Assembly (NCBI RefSeq): GCF_014356525.2 | Contig: NC_052510.1 | Span: forward strand, 14,494,778 to 14,558,777 | Direction: 5' to 3' | DNA: 64,000 bases | Source: Nilaparvata lugens | Taxonomy: Eukaryota; Arthropoda; Insecta; Hemiptera; Delphacidae | Shown: piece by piece, positions 59,425 to 64,000 of the stretch | How positions within the stretch are numbered: position 1 is the stretch's first letter | How the letters are laid out: each line of letters starts with the position of its first letter | Notes under the pieces: model-generated | Seen by the model: the letters and a program-made list of their open reading frames with translations, nothing else | The model's database searches: none | Told to the model about the DNA's origin: nothing | Position numbers and translations under genes: made by a program

Positions 59425-62400
59425 TCTCATGTTTTTGTCAAATTTTATTAAATAAATAAAATTATTTTGTTGTAGTGTAAAGAATTTGAACAGATCTGTC
59501 ACATCATAAATCTATATTTGTCTACAACTCGATCATAATCGAGTGCAGATTACTCGAACCTAATCGATGCAGAAATTTAAGCCAATTTAAATTATAATTT
59601 TAATTATTATATAATTATAACCTAATTAAATTTAATTTATAAGGATGAACGACGCGTTTCAATCCACTAGAAATATTTTTTGCACTCAAAATTGTGTGCG
59701 AATAATATTCGTTATCATTTACGTTACGTAAGTTACATAACCTTTAGACTGTGTATTCAAAGTTAAGGCTCAAAGCAGTTTTGGGCAAATGGCTGTTATT
59801 TTTTACCCGGATTTATAACACCCCTGTTAATATCGAGATCTTCAATAAAACATCTTTTTGGTGGGTCAATTTCATAGGAGGAATAAATCAGTGCTAAATA
59901 ACTAGAGTTCCATGAATTAGAAAGTTTCCTATCAATGAGTTCAAATAAGTAATAAGTTCAAATGAAATGATGTCTGAACTCAGTGGTTCCTCTCATAGTG
60001 TTGAGGAATAAAATAATCATTTGAAATTTTCTGTTCTATTAACTTTGCTTCTTGCTTCTGATTTTCCAAAAATGTGTTTCTTTTGAAAAATTGTCTGTAT
60101 TCATGGAACCATGAAGACAATATTACTCATCCCATGAAATATTACCATGTTGATCTTGATCCTATTAAGAATATCTTTAAATCTTGGAAGAATAAAACCG
60201 GTGATTCAATCACCAGGTTCGTAATATTAACAGAACAAAAAGTAACCTGGAAATACAGGGAAGTGAACTACATAATTTGTTTGGTTTTGAGTAAATGATA
60301 ATTTCTTAGTCGCAAAGGTTTCATTTGCATGCTTCGAATTAATATTTATGCCTACTATGAATATTTCTATCATGGTAAATGAAAACTGAACAACTAATTG
60401 ACCAAAAATTTCATAAGGTATGTCTCTTTAATGAAGAGGTTGATCATGATAAGATCATGAAATATCTCATTTAAAGTCTAATGTCATTATCAGTAATCAT
60501 CCTACTCTTAACCGATAATTACCATTAGAGATTGATATTTGATTGCTCATTAAAATTGATGTGGGTTAGTAGTATATTCTTCCTCCCCTAGTTCCTATAC
60601 GTTAATGAATGTTGGCAATGATGGTAGTAGAAACTGATTGAAATTAGTAAATCGGATATTGCAATCATATCAGTGGTCTTGAGAGATCAGTACTTGATTG
60701 CTGATTCAATTTTTGTCTAGACTGAGTATCTTGTCAGTAGTTCTACCATATCTCTCTCTACCTTCAAACTAACAACATCTTATCACGGTTGAAACCACAA
60801 GGAAAACCCATTTTCGCCAATGACTTTGTACATTCTCAAAAGTACATCACTTTCGAAACAAGCTATTTTTCTTATTTTATTGCAGTTGTTATCCACGATA
60901 TTATTCTACTGTTCAAACTCTTTAATATCTGAAGGAAAAAGTTAGGTAGGTCAACTGATGCTATTTCCTACTAATAGAGTTAGCCTTGATGAGATAATTT
61001 GTAGGTTCTCCGATTTTATCTGCATCACGAACTGGTAGAATTTATTCGGCGACTCTAGTTATTGTCGTCTAATTGCATGATCCTTTCTTGCGGCGAAGCG
61101 AAGGGACTCGGCCATGACATCTGCAACTGAAGCAATTCAAGGCGAGTCATGATGATGGACTGATTGTGATTACTGCTCTCTGCTCTCAGCTTGTTTATCA
61201 TTCGCTGGAAACTGTGGAACTGATGTTTACCCTCTCACAAGTTTTGTTTTGTTTGATTCTAGCTTTATCGGAGACACTACTGATGGTGTAGAATGGAGTA
61301 TTCCTTACCTATTACCATAGAATAAACAATCTTCATTCGTTTTCTCTGGTATTCTAGGTTTAACCATGGATATGTATTACCTATACCCTTTATATAACCT
61401 TTATAATAATTATTGACTATCACACTTCTTGAAGAATGGGACAGACTATAATTTGCAATCATTCCATTTCCCCCTAATACATGTATGTCAAGATGCGCTT
61501 TCAACCCTTTAGCACTCAGTGTTGCTGGTAAGCTACATCATGTTCAAGAAGCTACAACTTTTCACAAATGATCCATTCAAAACTCAAATTATCCTCTCAA
61601 TTTTTCTCGAAAGCAATGATGTTTAGTACTTTTAAGACCTTTTTAGTACCTTTCAAACCTTAGTTACAAGTATTTTTTTTTCAAGTAAGTTTCTGTATTT
61701 ATTTGAAAATGATAACTCAAAGATATATTGGACATTCTAATTAATCATAGTGTATCCATGTTTAATACATTTAAACCCTTATTATTACTTTTTCAATCCC
61801 AGCCACACTTATATTTTCGAAGTAATGTATTATCTTGTTAGATGCTATCTTAAAGATCCACTGGACACACTACTCATAGTCTAGATTGGAATACTGATTG
61901 GAGACTGGAACTGATTCTTACTTGAAAAATCGTCATAATTGGATTTTGAGAATCAAACTGTCATTATTATTATTACAATAATGGAATAACTTAGATTAGA
62001 GGGAGAGAGGATTTTCTTGTGGGCGTACGTTTTCTTGTGGATTTTATGGCTGATTTGTGGAATATTTAAATCACATTTGAGAATATAAAGCAGTATGGAA
62101 TAGTCCATGCTACCCATAGGAACTGTATTGAAAAATGATGAATGTCAACTGGTGAGTCTATTCATTTTTCCTGTAGGCTATCAATCTGTACTACATTCAT
62201 TACACAATGTTTTCAAACTTCTTGTCATGATCGACCCAATGTTGTATGAACATTGTGATTGTCAATGATCATAAACAGCTTAAGATTGTTCATCACAACA
62301 GAAGGTCAATAGATTGATGAAAACTGTAATGTTATAAATGAATTTCATTCTTTTTACAGGTTGATTATCATTCTGTTTTCCAACATCCTAATATCAAATT

Positions 62401-63460
62401 CTGTACAACTCTTGATAATTTCCTGTTTGATGTCAAACAAGACCTGTTTTCAGAATTTCTTGCATAAGAAATATTGTTACATTAATGATTTGTAAACAAC
62501 CTGGATAATCTACTTGGAAAAACCTAGCCAGGTGACAAGCTGACAACGTTGTTCTACTGGTGTGAGAGGGAGAGAAAGAGATAACGTTCTGAGAGAGAGA
62601 GAGTGAGGACGGGCGAGAAATGATAGAATTATGGAAAGAGATACGGCGGGAAGTTTCCGAAAAAGGAGATGATACGAAATTTCTCCGGCCATATGTGGCA
62701 GAACTTGGTGGTCTGCCTCGTCCATGTGTGATATCGTCTTCTTGGCATCAGCCTACGGGTAATGGATGTAGTGTCATCACGCATGTTGATGGCTGCACCG
62801 CTGCAGACAAGGAAGGTGATAATACTAGAGGCAGAGAGGGCGAAAAAGATGTTTGTGGGTTGTTTAGAATGATAGATGAAGTGGGGAGTGGTTTAGATTC
62901 ATTGACTTTTAAATTGACTGCAACCTGTTCTCTCTGCTTTGCTGAGTTATTGATACAGTCCCACAGATAAGTTCAACTAGTTCTCTCTCTTGACCACGCT
63001 CGTGTTTTATTGTAGGCTTTGCCTCATTAATGTCTCCGAAGTGTCCAAGATTTTCATGGATTTGTATTAAGAGGTCTAGTTGTAAGACCTCTCCGTATAT
63101 TTTCAATGTGGGAGCTCCTATTTTCTAGTTGAAATTGAAATAAGTATTGATATGAAGTGAAAGTATGTTTTCACTTTGAGTGGGCTGTGGAAAATCTCAT
63201 ATCCAATCCCATTTTCTTGTCTTTTCTCCTTAACCTTCATTGGGAGGAATCCAAGATTTACAACTCACTAGTTAAGGTCTTATTCATTCTGATTTATTAT
63301 GATGATGCTCACCAAGGGCTATAGTGCAGTAAGTGCACCATCTTAGTTTAAACGAAGATTGATCAGCTGTTGGTTTAAACTCGAGATGAAACACATTATT
63401 GTAAATGCCATCATACCTTCATAATGTAAACTTCGATTAACGTTAAGCCTGTTACACACA
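59425..63460. other. no gene seen
   Basis: AT-rich, apparently unique. The 116-codon plus-strand frame at 62620-62970 sits in GC-richer sequence after a GA-rich run (62560-62610). It has no recognised motif or splice signals, so it is not called as a gene. Confidence 0.35.
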
Positions 63461-63470
63461 CACATTGATT

Positions 63471-63642
63471 TTTACTTTCCTTGCCCTATTACCATAGGTA
63501 AGGAAAGTATTGCTTTCCGAAAAAAATTAAGGTACCCCAATTTCTTAATTTCTATACGTTTCAAGGTCCCCTGAGTCCGAAAAAGTGGTTTTTGGGTATT
63601 GGTCTGTATGTGTGTGTGTGTGTGGTGTGTGTGTGTGTGTGT

Positions 63643-63732
<90 letters not shown>

Positions 63733-64000
63733 AGTGTATGTACGTCTGTGTACACGATATCTTATCTCCCAGTTAACGGAATGACTTGAAATTTGGAACG
63801 TAAGGTCCTTACACTATAAGGATCCGACACGAACAATTTCGATCAAATGCAATCCAATATGGCGGCTAAAATGGCGAAAATGTTGTCAAAAACAGGGTTT
63901 TACGCGATTTTCTCGAAAACGGCTCCAACGATTTTGATCGAATTCATACCTGAAATAGTCATTGATAAGCTCTATCAACTGCAATAAGTCCCATATCTGT
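63471..64000. mobile_element. ACTTTCCTTGC TIR element, copy 2 (cut by window edge)
   Basis: Starts ACTTTCCTTGCCCTATTA near 63474 with the same inner hairpin as copy 1. It then follows copy 1 closely (GGTTTTTGGGTATTGGTCTG, and CTCGAAAACGGCTCCAACG near 63914) to the window end. The GT tract is greatly expanded here. Confidence 0.75.
63607..63735. repeat. (GT)n microsatellite
   Basis: About 125 bp of GT with two GG interruptions, inside the TIR element. Copy 1 has the same tract shorter and mixed with ATGT, so the expansion happened after insertion. The Cys/Val and Thr/His frames are artefacts. Confidence 0.98.

Noticed and set aside
62620..62970. 116-codon plus-strand frame starting MIELWKEIRREVSEKG
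   Set aside because: No recognised family and no good splice or start context. Kept only as a note because the local GC is raised.
63561..63789. Cys/Val and Thr/His repeat frames
   Set aside because: Product of the GT microsatellite inside a transposon copy.

Overview
The window looks like AT-rich, repeat-dense, intron or intergenic DNA from an insect. The best guess is a hemipteran, probably a planthopper. That guess rests on the low GC content, short TTAGG tracts of the insect telomere type, many miniature transposons, and repeat families that resemble ones I associate with planthopper genomes. The last point is memory and was not checked by any search. There is no bacterial gene, operon, rRNA, convincing tRNA or CRISPR array. 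Almost all open reading frames longer than 60 codons are chance frames or translations of microsatellites.

Host coding evidence is sparse. The best case is one 94-bp plus-strand exon at 48899-48992, with good splice sites on both sides and a peptide that reads like real protein. A possible non-coding exon lies upstream at 17058-17150, so the window may be mostly intron of one long plus-strand gene. Two weak minus-strand exon candidates lie at 2592-2829 and 6907-7116.

The rest is mobile DNA and its debris. From left to right: the 3' end of a non-LTR retrotransposon (about 144-790); a three-copy tandem repeat (5.6-6.1 kb); a TIR element (8.77-9.48 kb) with a second copy running off the right edge; a non-autonomous Helitron with an inverted copy of its own 3' end (12.7-13.4 kb); tandem duplications (17.6-18.6 kb); several TIR/MITE families, two of them present three times; a large perfect palindrome (34.3-34.65 kb); four foldback elements (40.8, 42.9, 45.1 and 52.6 kb); a 114-bp triplication (45.2-45.5 kb); and a decayed piggyBac-type transposon with TTAA target sites (50.7-51.4 kb). 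Long GA, CTT and GT microsatellites sit at 26.0, 43.7 and 63.6 kb.

Two families deserve most attention. The first is a set of foldback elements. Three of the four have clear 12-15 bp target-site duplications, and two carry a hammerhead-ribozyme-like core in the loop with a compensated stem pair. The second is a recurrent hairpin of about 80-105 bp (arms GTGAGATTCACTT...ACTGTCAGCATT), with roughly a dozen copies, often in adjoining pairs and near GA/CT-rich tracts. Neither encodes a protein in this window.
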